DNA of 48,469 nt from a virus. Below the pieces are notes generated by a model. The model had not been told where the DNA came from and searched no databases. It saw only the letters and a list, made by a program, of their open reading frames with translations. Positions 21,555-28,992 of the stretch are shown piece after piece. A program made the translations under genes and the position numbers. The stretch is from positions 1-48,469 of the IMG/VR virus record IMGVR_UViG_3300042430_001199. One strand, given 5' to 3'. How positions within the stretch are numbered: position 1 is the stretch's first letter; the number at the start of each line of letters is the position of its first letter.

Positions 21555-22757
21555 TTAATCTTCAGTTCCCCAATGAATTTTACCTTTCATATTGGTTGAC
21601 CAATCTTTAGGACCTTCACCCCAAGTTTCACATTTCATTTGAGTATTTGGTTCACCAATTTTACATTTAGATTGGGTTTTTGGATTCCAAACCCAAGCAA
21701 GGTCAATAGTTGGTATAGTACGTGGAATATCAGGAACATAAAATGCCGCAACATAATCATAACTAACATTTTTCGTTCCATCCTCATTAGTTGGGTCAAT
21801 AGGGATTTTTCTCTTACCTGAAATAACCAAATCTAAGGCAATTTCTAAATATTTATCCTGTTCATAATCATCAGTGTTTTTTGACGCTCCAGGTTGACCC
21901 CAAATATTACCACTGTTACTTGACGCCCCTAAATATTTACCCGTAAGACCACCTTCCCAATCATCTTCATAAATTAATTCAGGTGATATCTTAACCCCAA
22001 TTGATTGTAATTCTTTAAGAACAAAATCTTTTGCCGATTTGTTTCTTAATTTAGATAATTCAGCAAATGTGTGAACTTTACCATCAGGTGATTTACCATT
22101 AGGTAATGTTGAACAAGATGTTCTAACTGTGATTCCATTTAAAACACCTTGACCGTTAGGTGTATTTGACAATTCATCTTTAATATTTTTAAGGGTAGTT
22201 TCTCTAAATTTTGTAACAAATTGTATATCTAACGCCCAACTATTATCAACAAAATATTTTTCACTTTTTAAATCATCTTTAACAGGAAACTTTTTAGTAA
22301 ACGGTATTTCACCTCCAGGTTCACCTGTTGGTTTAGTTGTTGTTGTTTTTTCAGTTCTCTCAAATTTAAGTTTCGGATTTTTAACCCCACTTTCAATAAG
22401 CATTTGATACGTTTTAATTATTAGAGCTCGGTATTTTGGGTTTATTTGTCTCATTGTACCCATAAAATGACTTCCGTTACGTTCACCCAATTGATAAGAT
22501 AATCTTTGCCCATACCCACTTTTATTTAACTCTTTAACTTCATCGTCACTAATAAGACTGTTAACTTCTTCAGTTTTTATTGACTGTGGTAAATAAATAG
22601 TATAACCATCTTGCTTATTTCCAAAAATTGCACTCAACCAAGGTGCTGATTTACGCCCAAAACTTAACTGAGGTGAAAAATTTTTATTCTGTTGTTCATT
22701 AATACCCCTCAATAATTTTTTATACTGAGATTCAGTAATCATTATTTTATGTTTCAT
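21555..22757 (-). CDS. Unknown virion-class protein with capsid-targeting-like N-terminus
   Basis: A 400-residue protein opening MKHKIMITESQYKKLLRGIN, with I-T-E at 7-9 and I-N-E at 19-21. The segment around 205-250 (ITVRTSCSTLPNG, then FAELSKLRNKSAKDFVLKEL) has the LSxxRxxxVxxxL order of an OmpA-like peptidoglycan-binding domain, but the match is weak. Trp-rich C-terminus. A TATTTATTAATAA motif is upstream. Likely a late gene; function unknown. Confidence 0.65.
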   Translation of the reverse strand: MKHKIMITESQYKKLLRGINEQQNKNFSPQLSFGRKSAPWLSAIFGNKQDGYTIYLPQSIKTEEVNSLISDDEVKELNKSGYGQRLSYQLGERNGSHFMGTMRQINPKYRALIIKTYQMLIESGVKNPKLKFERTEKTTTTKPTGEPGGEIPFTKKFPVKDDLKSEKYFVDNSWALDIQFVTKFRETTLKNIKDELSNTPNGQGVLNGITVRTSCSTLPNGKSPDGKVHTFAELSKLRNKSAKDFVLKELQSIGVKISPELIYEDDWEGGLTGKYLGASSNSGNIWGQPGASKNTDDYEQDKYLEIALDLVISGKRKIPIDPTNEDGTKNVSYDYVAAFYVPDIPRTIPTIDLAWVWNPKTQSKCKIGEPNTQMKCETWGEGPKDWSTNMKGKIHWGTED

Positions 22758-22769
22758 ATCAGATTTTTA

Positions 22770-22780
22770 TTAATAAATAC
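22770..22780 (-). promoter_or_regulatory. TATTTAT-type (late?) promoter motif
   Basis: Minus strand GTATTTATTAA, 12 bases before the ATG at 22757. Confidence 0.45.
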
Positions 22781-22824
22781 TCAATGGTTTCCTTTTGTCA
22801 AGATTATACGTATACTTATACACT

Positions 22825-23160
22825 ATGAGAGTAATATTTATTTTATTATGTCTGTCATTAACCTCACTAACGAACACTCAACCTGACGTTCACACCGCAA
22901 CTTGGTATGATACAACAGGACATCCAAAAGTTCATAGAGAATATTCGACGGCAGCTTACAATTACTTACCACTACGTTCAAAAGCAATCGTTGTTAACTT
23001 ATCAAACAATAAATCAGACACTGTTGAAATTACCGATAGGATGGGTAATAAATCACAAAACAGAATTGATTTAAGTAAAAAATCATTTGGCAAGTTAGCA
23101 AACCACCAAGTGGGACGTATCAGAGTAAAAGTAATTCCAATTGAAAAGGGGTCGAATTAG
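22825..23160 (+). CDS. RlpA-like double-psi beta-barrel protein, exported
   Basis: Read from the ATG at 22825 (111 residues); a TTG 30 bases upstream is less likely. An N-terminal signal peptide (IFILLCLSLTSL) precedes HTATWYDTTGHPKVHREYST, which matches the RlpA opening A-x-W-Y-G. LPLRSKAIVVNLSN and EITDRMGNKSQNRIDLSKKS match L-P-x-G-T-x-V-x-V and V-x-D-R-x-x-x-x-x-R-x-I-D-L-S. RlpA cuts naked glycan strands. The stop codon lies in the loop of its terminator. Confidence 0.85.
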   Translation: MRVIFILLCLSLTSLTNTQPDVHTATWYDTTGHPKVHREYSTAAYNYLPLRSKAIVVNLSNNKSDTVEITDRMGNKSQNRIDLSKKSFGKLANHQVGRIRVKVIPIEKGSN

Positions 23161-23171
23161 ACCCCTTTTTT
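23144..23171. terminator. Bidirectional terminator overlapping a stop codon
   Basis: AAAAGGGGTC pairs with GACCCCTTTT, with TTTTTT beyond. The TAG of the RlpA-like gene is at the loop, and the convergent HAD gene ends at its edge. Confidence 0.8.
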
Positions 23172-23557
23172 CATTTCTTAAACATCAACATTGATTTCAC
23201 CTCATCACAGAATAATTGTTTCTCAATGATTGGTGACCACTTACCTTTATAGGTAATACCTCTGATTGGAATGTTATCAATCCAAACATACTCCTGAGCA
23301 TCTTTGATTCTTGGTTTATCAGTGATTAATCCGTGATACTTGAACCCATTATCGTTCAACCACTTTTCCGTAACCTCACGGTCTTTACTTTCTCTGGCAG
23401 TGAAGAATGTAATTATATTACCTTCATCATACAACTTATTTAATTCTTCTAAAGCACCATCATATACTTTAGCGTCAGGATATAAATGACTCTCTTCATT
23501 CTTTATATCATCACAGATAGTCCCATCAATATCGACTAAATAAACTCTTTTCTTCAT
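23171..23557 (-). CDS. HAD-family phosphatase, polynucleotide-kinase-phosphatase-like
   Basis: A 128-residue protein: motif I VDIDGTIC (Asp9, Asp11), motif II FFTARE, and a C-terminal YVWIDN as motif IV with a preceding KPRIKDAQ as motif III. It resembles small HAD phosphatases and the 3'-phosphatase half of T4 polynucleotide kinase, but has no kinase domain. It probably removes a phosphate from a nucleotide or nucleic-acid end. Coupled by ATGA to the upstream gene. Confidence 0.82.
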   Translation of the reverse strand: MKKRVYLVDIDGTICDDIKNEESHLYPDAKVYDGALEELNKLYDEGNIITFFTARESKDREVTEKWLNDNGFKYHGLITDKPRIKDAQEYVWIDNIPIRGITYKGKWSPIIEKQLFCDEVKSMLMFKK

Positions 23558-23865
23558 AAAATAATTTTGTTAATTAAACACATTTCGGCAAGGAATTTTT
23601 TCAAATTCAACATAGCATCTTTGAAATCAACTCTTGGTGTTTCATTGAACCTGATTGATTCCTCGTCGTCTTTTAATGTGTCATCAATACCTGTTCTAAT
23701 GTCCTTTAACATACTACGTAGAACGTGTTCCTTATCGTAATTATCATCAATCTTTCTATCCATAACTTGCCCTTCCAATTCACGGCAATATTCTATTAAC
23801 ACCTGAACTTCAGGTTCATCCATTAATTGTCTATTACTTCTAAAAATTTGACCGATTGATTTCAT
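23554..23865 (-). CDS. Hypothetical helical protein
   Basis: A 103-residue protein of mostly charged helix: QVLIEYCRELEGQVMDRKI, then EHVLRSMLKDIRTGIDDTLK. Resembles small phage helical proteins but no family can be named. It is immediately followed by the HAD gene and abuts the gene upstream by one base. Confidence 0.65.
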   Translation of the reverse strand: MKSIGQIFRSNRQLMDEPEVQVLIEYCRELEGQVMDRKIDDNYDKEHVLRSMLKDIRTGIDDTLKDDEESIRFNETPRVDFKDAMLNLKKFLAEMCLINKIIL

Positions 23866-24080
23866 TACTCTTTAATAAACATATTTGTGTTTGCGATTGG
23901 AACTCTTAATACAGGTAATTGTTTTTCTAATGCGTCTCTTTGCATTACTTGGTAATACCCATCATCCATAACTTTCACAGTTGGAACGTCAGTGTAGTGA
24001 GCGATTAGGGTTGTACTTTCCGCAATACCTTCATAAAGTTTTGCAGTTTTTGTTGTTGTGTTAAATACTAATGTTTGCAT
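23865..24080 (-). CDS. Conserved T4-like phage protein
   Basis: A 71-residue protein. TLVFNTTTKTAKLYEG, then VPTVKVMDDGYYQVMQ, then LPVLRVPIANTNMFI follows a pattern I recall from T4-like phages (F-N-T-x-T-K-x-x-K-x-Y-E-G ... P-V-L-R-x-P-I-A-x-T-N-M-x-I). Function unknown. The conserved match supports a T4-superfamily relationship. Confidence 0.75.
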   Translation of the reverse strand: MQTLVFNTTTKTAKLYEGIAESTTLIAHYTDVPTVKVMDDGYYQVMQRDALEKQLPVLRVPIANTNMFIKE

Positions 24081-24128
24081 ATAATTTTCTTTTTAATAAA
24101 GGTAACTAAATTTATTATACAACTCAAC

Positions 24129-24136
24129 TATTTATA
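24129..24136 (+). promoter_or_regulatory. TATTTAT-type (late?) promoter motif
   Basis: TATTTATA 18 bases before the ATG of the plus-strand gene at 24154, followed by CATATAAA. Confidence 0.4.
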
Positions 24137-24153
24137 CATATAAATTTAACATT

Positions 24154-24651
24154 ATGAGATTAGGAGAACAACCCGAAAAATTAAGACACGCGATTGTTAA
24201 ACGTTTTTATAAAACCACAGATTTACTTGAAAATATCTTAGACCGTGAGTTTGATTATATCGAATATGGTGATATATTAAATCAAGTTAGTAAATTACTT
24301 AAATTATTTGGTATTAAATCTGATGATTTAAGACTTGACACATCATACATTGTTAATTTTATTAAATTAAACGACGATAGTTTAGCAAACGAAGATTACG
24401 ATAATTTAATTGAACCTCAATATAATACTTATCAAGTACCATATTGGGTTGTTGAAAGTATTATAATGAGAACTGAATACTCACAAGAAATTGAGTCGTA
24501 TGGTGATAGTTCCGACGCTATTAATCTATTTAAGGAATTAGAATATGATGGTGCGTTAGATTTATTTAGTGGTCAAGAAATGAGTCAGGACCATTTAGAT
24601 GGTTCAATGGATGATTGGGGTATTTACAACCGTGATGTTAAACCAATTTAA
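24154..24651 (+). CDS. Hypothetical acidic protein
   Basis: A 165-residue protein, mostly helical, with an acidic, Asp-rich character (LDREFDYIEYGDILNQ; LDGSMDDWGIYN at the end). No enzymatic motif. A TATTTAT motif is upstream, so it may belong to the late class although it lacks the (I/L)xE opening. Confidence 0.65.
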   Translation: MRLGEQPEKLRHAIVKRFYKTTDLLENILDREFDYIEYGDILNQVSKLLKLFGIKSDDLRLDTSYIVNFIKLNDDSLANEDYDNLIEPQYNTYQVPYWVVESIIMRTEYSQEIESYGDSSDAINLFKELEYDGALDLFSGQEMSQDHLDGSMDDWGIYNRDVKPI

Positions 24652-24749
24652 TTCCCCTTCACTTTACTAACAATCAATTGTGTGATTACAACTAAAATAA
24701 CAACAGAACCTAATGTTGTTTGTAATATGGCTTCGGTATTGTGTATCAT
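24648..24749 (-). CDS. Small single-span membrane protein (33 residues)
   Basis: ATG at 24749. MIHNTEAILQTTLGSVVILV starts a single hydrophobic segment of about 18 residues, ending in SKVKGN. It overlaps the end of the convergent gene by four bases. Such a tiny membrane protein is common in phages; its role is unknown. Confidence 0.5.
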   Translation of the reverse strand: MIHNTEAILQTTLGSVVILVVITQLIVSKVKGN

Positions 24750-24759
24750 AATATAAGTT

Positions 24760-24927
24760 TTACTTATCATCATCAATAACCATACCAGAACTCAACCGTT
24801 TTTTCAATTTCTTTAAATCTTTTATGATTTTATCATAATCAATTTGAGATGAATACTCGCCACACCGCGGCGAGTTTAATTGTTTATCAATTATCTTCTT
24901 AATCAATTTTCCAATAGTTTCATCCAT
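24760..24927 (-). CDS. Small hypothetical protein
   Basis: Read from the ATG at 24927 (55 residues). MDETIGKLIKKIIDKQLNS is followed by a Lys-rich helix and an acidic end. It is preceded by TTATTGATATG, similar to the leader of the late-class genes. The interior CCGCGG at 24867-24872 is locally GC-rich compared with its surroundings. Function unknown. Confidence 0.55.
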   Translation of the reverse strand: MDETIGKLIKKIIDKQLNSPRCGEYSSQIDYDKIIKDLKKLKKRLSSGMVIDDDK

Positions 24928-24941
24928 ATCAATAACCACTC

Positions 24942-25001
24942 TTAAAAAGAACAAATAAGGTGGTCACCAAATTCTTCAAATTCTTCAATAATATCTTCCA
25001 T
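24942..25001 (-). CDS. Possible 19-residue acidic peptide
   Basis: An ATG frame MEDIIEEFEEFGDHLICSF ends 14 bases before the next gene. A TATTTATTGG element lies upstream (about 25024-25033). Too short to be sure it is translated. Confidence 0.25.
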   Translation of the reverse strand: MEDIIEEFEEFGDHLICSF

Positions 25002-25041
25002 TAGTTCGGGGGTTTTTAAACCAATAAATATAACCGACTAC

Positions 25042-25050
25042 ATATTTATA
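25042..25050 (+). promoter_or_regulatory. TATTTAT-type (late?) promoter motif
   Basis: ATATTTATA, 27 bases before the ATG of the plus-strand cell-wall enzyme gene, followed by ATTAAATAA. Confidence 0.45.
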
Positions 25051-25076
25051 ATTAAATAAACAAAAAAATTTAAATT

Positions 25077-25685
25077 ATGTCTTATACAAGAGAACAGATT
25101 GAATCAGCTTTAAAAGCTAAAGGTTATGTGTGGTTTGAGGACAAATCAAATAAAAGTTATGATGTTAATATCGTTGGTGTTAGAAACAACGCACCATCAG
25201 TTGCTAAAAAAGTAACTAACGTATTTGATGACCATATCACAATTTCATTTAAAGATGAGAAAGGTGTTTGGCAATTCTATTGCTGGAACGCAACCTGTGA
25301 CCCAGGTAAAAAAGGAGTTCAACAATTCCACAATAAAAAAGGTGTTGCTAGATTAGTTCCAAATCAATATAGAACTACTTGGGCGGTTGATTTACATCAA
25401 GGAAAATACGAAGCTCTTTGTCAAAGATTGGCGAAAGTAAAAGTATGGAGAGACGCTAATAAAGATTTAATATTCGAAGAGACTTTAATTGATGAAGGTA
25501 TGTTTGGTATTAACATCCATAAAGCAGGAACAGATTCTACTTGGGTTGAAAACTGGTCTGAAGGATGTCAAGTATTCAAAAGAGTTAAAGACTTTAACGA
25601 GTTTATGAAAATCTGTAAAAAAGCACTTAAAATTCACGGTAACAAATTTAGTTACACATTATTAGAATCAACTGATATCAAATAA
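25077..25685 (+). CDS. YkuD-like (L,D-transpeptidase fold) cell-wall enzyme
   Basis: A 202-residue protein without a signal peptide. YEALCQRLAKVKVWRDANKD precedes GMFGINIHKAG, and about 15 residues later WSEGCQVF. This His...S-x-G-C arrangement is the active-site pattern of the YkuD family, in which Cys attacks peptidoglycan crosslinks. I recall close relatives in Bacteroidota phages and prophages. Lack of a signal peptide would suit an endolysin delivered through a holin. It has its own terminator. Confidence 0.7.
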   Translation: MSYTREQIESALKAKGYVWFEDKSNKSYDVNIVGVRNNAPSVAKKVTNVFDDHITISFKDEKGVWQFYCWNATCDPGKKGVQQFHNKKGVARLVPNQYRTTWAVDLHQGKYEALCQRLAKVKVWRDANKDLIFEETLIDEGMFGINIHKAGTDSTWVENWSEGCQVFKRVKDFNEFMKICKKALKIHGNKFSYTLLESTDIK

Positions 25686-25713
25686 GAAAAACCCCCTATC
25701 TTGGGGGTTTTTT
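25686..25713. terminator. Bidirectional terminator
   Basis: ACCCCC and GGGGGT around a six-base loop, with A and T runs on both sides, between two convergent genes. Confidence 0.8.
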
Positions 25714-26393
25714 TATAAGAAATCGGTATAGACATAAGTTGATTGGAAATCTCCATCCATAAACCTTTTAGGAAAATCAAGGTAATCCATCTTAGTATAA
25801 TTCAATTCAGTTTCCTCATACGAACCAGTAAAACCTTCCTGATACACATATTCAGCATCTTCAAGGTCAAGTTCACCAACAGGTTGTCTTGAATTAACCC
25901 CAACAACATAAGCTTTAATTGGTCTTACTTTATTCACAAATCTAATAAAGTCACCATCCATTTCATATTTAAATGAAATGTGTTTAACCATAAACACATC
26001 TACCACTTCTTGACCATAATCAGTTGAGTAATATTTGTGTGTTTTTAATTTTGTAGTATTCTCAAACACACCACTAATTAATTCCCCCACATTATCACCT
26101 TTACCAATGTAAACTCCATCAGCATTTTCAATTTCAATTTCATCAAAACCAAAATTCCCCAAACTAAATAACCTGTTAAACTTTAGAACTTTATCCCGAA
26201 TTAATTCAACTAACGAAAATATATTATAAGATAAATCATCTACATTTGACATTCTAAACACCAATTGTTCGTTGATTAATTGGTTTCCAACACCAGGGTT
26301 ATTGATACCTATCAACGTAAATTTGATACCTTCAATATCAACCGCGTTTTTAGAGTATTTGTTAAAGATTTCTATATATTTTTTGTCTTCCAT
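25713..26393 (-). CDS. Hypothetical protein, late-class promoter
   Basis: Read from the ATG at 26393 (226 residues); the longer frame would start inside the promoter-like motif. MEDKKYIEIFNKYSKNAVDI opens a predicted alpha/beta protein. It lacks an (I/L)xE near the start but has the AATATTTATTGATATG leader of that class. TATATTTG is also present at 26415-26422, so two promoter types may be stacked. Confidence 0.65.
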   Translation of the reverse strand: MEDKKYIEIFNKYSKNAVDIEGIKFTLIGINNPGVGNQLINEQLVFRMSNVDDLSYNIFSLVELIRDKVLKFNRLFSLGNFGFDEIEIENADGVYIGKGDNVGELISGVFENTTKLKTHKYYSTDYGQEVVDVFMVKHISFKYEMDGDFIRFVNKVRPIKAYVVGVNSRQPVGELDLEDAEYVYQEGFTGSYEETELNYTKMDYLDFPKRFMDGDFQSTYVYTDFL

Positions 26394-26395
26394 AT

Positions 26396-26406
26396 CAATA
26401 AATATT
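26396..26406 (-). promoter_or_regulatory. TATTTAT-type (late?) promoter motif
   Basis: Minus strand AATATTTATTG immediately before the ATG at 26393, identical to the site at 9065-9075. Confidence 0.5.
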
Positions 26407-26423
26407 ACTAAATACAAATATAA

Positions 26424-26456
26424 TAAAAAAACCCCCACCTTTAACAGATGGGGGGA
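26424..26456 (-). terminator. Rho-independent terminator
   Basis: Minus strand CCCCCC pairs with GGGGG and is followed by seven T. It ends the DIP1984-family transcript and its long 3' region. Confidence 0.75.
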
Positions 26457-26509
26457 AATATAATCTTATTGTGTTGAAAAACAAATCCCAGGTAGACGAG
26501 TTTTAATTT

Positions 26510-26581
26510 TTAATTAGTGAACCTTGAATAAATTTGATGGTTGAACTTTGAGTCGGCATCACGGTCATAAACATCGAACAT
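26510..26581 (-). CDS. Possible 23-residue peptide in a 3' region
   Basis: ATG at 26581 encodes MFDVYDRDADSKFNHQIYSR plus three residues. The frame is open back to the stop codon of the upstream DIP1984 gene, in phase with it. TTG codons at 26620-26612 are alternative starts. It could be a short gene or a read-through extension. Weak evidence. Confidence 0.25.
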   Translation of the reverse strand: MFDVYDRDADSKFNHQIYSRFTN

Positions 26582-26626
26582 CTCTGAAGAATTTAGTAAT
26601 GATTTATTAGTCAACAACAAGTCCGA

Positions 26627-27061
26627 TTATATTGATGTGGTTGCGTTGTGAGTATCTAACTCTTCTTGCAATTGTTCAATCTCTTCTTCAATCATTTTAA
26701 CTCGTGAGTCTCTATCAACAACTGACACTTCCGCAGTTTTAATTGATGGTTCAGTACCTCTATGGTATCTGTCAGTTACTTTACCTTCATCACAATTAAT
26801 TTGGGTTAATCTTTTCGCCAAAGATTTCAACTCAGACAATCTGAAAATCTTATTGTAAACACCCATATTTGCTCTATGGATTTTTGTTTTGATGTCGATT
26901 AGACCTTCTTCCAAAGTCATTATGTTTTCTAATGCCGTAACCGTTGAGTATGGTCTAACATTACCCTCATCTATTGAGTTGTATGAGTACACTTTTTTGA
27001 ACTCATCGTCGATTGCTTTAATCAATCGGTTCTTCTCCTTTAACGCCTGTTTGATTGTCAT
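26627..27061 (-). CDS. DIP1984-family protein
   Basis: Read from the ATG at 27061 (144 residues). MTIKQALKEKNRLIKAIDDE, then the central KTKIHRANM, then LSELKSLAKRL, then the terminal helix IEQLQEELDTHNATTSI follow the order of the DIP1984 family (also called septicolysin-like): helix-rich, ending ID-x-L-x-x-x-L-D-x-x-N-x-x-T-x-I. The cellular role of this family is not established. The upstream leader is short. Confidence 0.75.
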   Translation of the reverse strand: MTIKQALKEKNRLIKAIDDEFKKVYSYNSIDEGNVRPYSTVTALENIMTLEEGLIDIKTKIHRANMGVYNKIFRLSELKSLAKRLTQINCDEGKVTDRYHRGTEPSIKTAEVSVVDRDSRVKMIEEEIEQLQEELDTHNATTSI

Positions 27062-27104
27062 ATTATTATCTTTTTTCTTATATAACAATCATATAGATTT
27101 TATT

Positions 27105-27431
27105 TCAATGTGTCAATAGATATACTTGTAAATTTTTAATTCTTTCTTCAAATATATCAAGATATAATTCACGAATCTCGTTTATTATTGATTCATCTTT
27201 AATTCTGAATAAAGTTTCTAAGTAAGTGATTAAGTGATAATTAGGTGGCATTCCAAAATTCCAAGAATTTTTTTCCAACTCAAGTTTTAAATAGTAATCC
27301 TTACAAACACCACCTTTTAAAAATGGAAATTCAATTCTGAATTGGATGAAGTTAATCCCTTCATAATTTACGGCTAATTTTGTCTTATCAACAAGCAATT
27401 CGGCTAACTTATATTTTCCTTTCGCATCCAT
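27105..27431 (-). CDS. Hypothetical protein, probably leaderless
   Basis: A 108-residue protein with mixed strands and helices (LAELLVDKTKLAVNYEGINF; IINEIRELYLDIFEERI). No family recognised. TATATTTG is only four bases before the ATG, so transcription would begin at or next to the start codon. Confidence 0.65.
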   Translation of the reverse strand: MDAKGKYKLAELLVDKTKLAVNYEGINFIQFRIEFPFLKGGVCKDYYLKLELEKNSWNFGMPPNYHLITYLETLFRIKDESIINEIRELYLDIFEERIKNLQVYLLTH

Positions 27432-27435
27432 AAAA

Positions 27436-27443
27436 CAAATATA
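27436..27443 (-). promoter_or_regulatory. Bacteroidota-type -7 element, leaderless arrangement
   Basis: TATATTTG, then TTTT, then ATG on the minus strand. No good -33 element at the usual distance; a terminator lies immediately upstream. Confidence 0.45.
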
Positions 27444-27445
27444 AT

Positions 27446-27478
27446 AAAAAACCCCAACTAATTAAAATTGGGGTAAAA
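27446..27478 (-). terminator. Rho-independent terminator
   Basis: Minus strand: ACCCCAA pairs with TTGGGGT around an A/T-rich loop and is followed by TTTTTTATT. It ends the Dps-like gene's transcript. Confidence 0.7.
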
Positions 27479-27501
27479 ATTAAAATACTATGAAAAGTAA
27501 A

Positions 27502-27969
27502 TTATTCCAAGAATTTCAACTTATAAATAGTTGAGTAAATTAATTCTTGAACTGTGTCTATTTGATTTTGAATGAAACTTTCTTTAACTGATTTTCTTGA
27601 ACTCTCAATTGTTTTATCCAATTTCTGTAAGTATTCAATTGCACTATTAACACTAGTGTAATTATCGTAACCATCACATTTATAATCCTCAACAATTCCG
27701 TGTTTACCTTGATATGATTCAACTAAACCGTCAAATAAATCAACAACACCATCATAATAATCATTTAAGGCTTTATGAACCGCAAACGATTTTGTTTGTA
27801 AATGATATATATGTATTTGAGTTCTTGAATGTAAAATCCCTGAAACTATATCAACAAATGACCCGCTTACTTTACCTTCAGATTTTTCAACGTTAGTATC
27901 ATCCTTTTCCTCTTCCTGTTCGAATAGTCTTTTATTCAATATTGATTTTTTACTAAAAACTTTTTCCAT
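27502..27969 (-). CDS. Dps/ferritin-like protein (DUF5856-like) with capsid-targeting-like N-terminus
   Basis: A 155-residue protein. L-F-E at 15-17 in MEKVFSKKSILNKRLFEQEE resembles a prohead-protease site. After a linker, LHSRTQIHIYHLQTKSFAVH followed by KALNDYYDGVVDLFDGLVE matches the first two helices of Dps-like four-helix bundles (H-x(2)-H-x-x-T-K-S-F-x-x-H, then D-x-x-D-x-x-x-E), as in phage DUF5856 proteins. The His/Asp/Glu residues could bind iron. If packaged, it might protect or compact the phage genome. A TATTTATAAATAA motif is upstream and a terminator downstream. Confidence 0.72.
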   Translation of the reverse strand: MEKVFSKKSILNKRLFEQEEEKDDTNVEKSEGKVSGSFVDIVSGILHSRTQIHIYHLQTKSFAVHKALNDYYDGVVDLFDGLVESYQGKHGIVEDYKCDGYDNYTSVNSAIEYLQKLDKTIESSRKSVKESFIQNQIDTVQELIYSTIYKLKFLE

Positions 27970-27982
27970 TTTATAAACTTTT

Positions 27983-27995
27983 ATTTATAAATATA
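27983..27995 (-). promoter_or_regulatory. TATTTAT-type (late?) promoter motif
   Basis: Minus strand TATATTTATAAATA, 13 bases before the ATG at 27969. The element is nearly palindromic. Confidence 0.45.
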
Positions 27996-28005
27996 CCCAA
28001 TACCC

Positions 28006-28203
28006 TTATTTACCGTATTTGGCGTTTAATATTTTACCATCAGGTCCTAATTCTGTTACATTAATAAGATAAGTTTCATTCATATCCACCTTGTCACCCA
28101 AACTTAAAACATAACCTTCCGCCAAACATATCTTTCGAGCCTCATCTATTGATTTACCAACAATTAAAGTTGGAATATCAAATTTAAATCGTTTCACCTT
28201 CAT
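28006..28203 (-). CDS. Small protein, possible I78/potato-inhibitor-I-like fold
   Basis: A 65-residue protein: LIVGKSIDEARKICLAEGY, then YLINVTELGPDGKILNAKYG. The order V-G-K-S-x-x-E-A-x-x-I, then a C-terminal strand with GKI-x-x-A-x-YG, resembles small phage proteins of the I78/potato inhibitor I type. No reactive loop can be identified with confidence, and the inhibitory role is unproven. It overlaps the upstream gene by 20 bases. Confidence 0.45.
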   Translation of the reverse strand: MKVKRFKFDIPTLIVGKSIDEARKICLAEGYVLSLGDKVDMNETYLINVTELGPDGKILNAKYGK

Positions 28204-28402
28204 TTAAATTTCTATAATAACTTCTTACTAGTTTACCTAAGTCCATATCGTTTGGGGTTTCATTCACCATCTGTTTGAACTTCTTACGTTCTTCAATAAC
28301 GTAACTTAGTATTTTCTTTAACTCAAGGTCTTTCTCTTCATCAATAAGATACTTCCCTTCAAAATACACATCTAATTTTTTAATTTCATTTTCGTATAAC
28401 AT
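28184..28402 (-). CDS. Hypothetical helical protein
   Basis: A 72-residue protein, charged and helical (KKLDVYFEGKYLIDEEKDLE; ILSYVIEERKKFKQMV). It follows the RmlC-like gene by 11 bases. Function unknown. Confidence 0.6.
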   Translation of the reverse strand: MLYENEIKKLDVYFEGKYLIDEEKDLELKKILSYVIEERKKFKQMVNETPNDMDLGKLVRSYYRNLNEGETI

Positions 28403-28413
28403 ACCTCTATATT

Positions 28414-28935
28414 TTATTTGTTTAATTTAAAATTTATAGTTTTATAATCTTTAACCGACATTATAATGTCTTCATCTTCTAATTCTTTAAAATATGACGC
28501 AAAATTCAACACATCGTACAACCCTTCAATCTCTTTCCAATAAATCGACCCTTCCGATTCGGGTGAATAAACATTGTCAACTAAATACTGAACTACCGTA
28601 TTTGGTTGCGTTGTCATAAACCCGTGAGCAAAACCCCTCGGTACTAGTAATTCAGAACCCGACACCATATTATAATGATACAATTTCATATACTCAGGTG
28701 AATCCTCACGAATATCAACTATGAAATCAACAATAGACCCTGTAATCACCTTAATTAGTTTGGACTGAGCCTTATCCCCAACTTGGAAGTGTAAACCTCT
28801 TAGAGTAAACATTTGGGGGTTAATACTAATGTTACTTTGTAACCATTCCTTATCGTAGGAATTTAAAGATAGTGGAGTGAATGTTCCTCGGTGGTCCACA
28901 AACACCTGATTGAAATTAACTTGGGGATATTCCAT
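28414..28935 (-). CDS. rfbC: dTDP-4-dehydrorhamnose 3,5-epimerase-like cupin
   Basis: A 173-residue protein of normal RmlC length. TLRGLHFQ at about 44-51 holds the catalytic-type His. KLIKVITGSIVDFIVDIR is the central cupin strand pair, and LLVPRGFAHGF at about 95-105 is the second signature with its conserved His. YSPESEGSIYW matches the C-terminal Y-x-x-x-x-E-x-x-I-x-W. It epimerises a 4-keto-6-deoxy nucleotide sugar; partners RmlA, RmlB and RmlD are not in view. It may supply a sugar for virion or host surface modification. Confidence 0.85.
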   Translation of the reverse strand: MEYPQVNFNQVFVDHRGTFTPLSLNSYDKEWLQSNISINPQMFTLRGLHFQVGDKAQSKLIKVITGSIVDFIVDIREDSPEYMKLYHYNMVSGSELLVPRGFAHGFMTTQPNTVVQYLVDNVYSPESEGSIYWKEIEGLYDVLNFASYFKELEDEDIIMSVKDYKTINFKLNK

Positions 28936-28937
28936 AA

Positions 28938-28974
28938 AAAAACCTTTATCTAATTATAGGATAAAGGTTTTATA
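28938..28974 (-). terminator. Rho-independent terminator
   Basis: Minus strand AAACCTTTATC pairs with ATAAAGGTTT and is followed by a T-run. It separates the acidic-tail gene from the RmlC-like gene downstream. Confidence 0.7.
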
Positions 28975-28992
28975 ATATCAAACATTTGTTAA

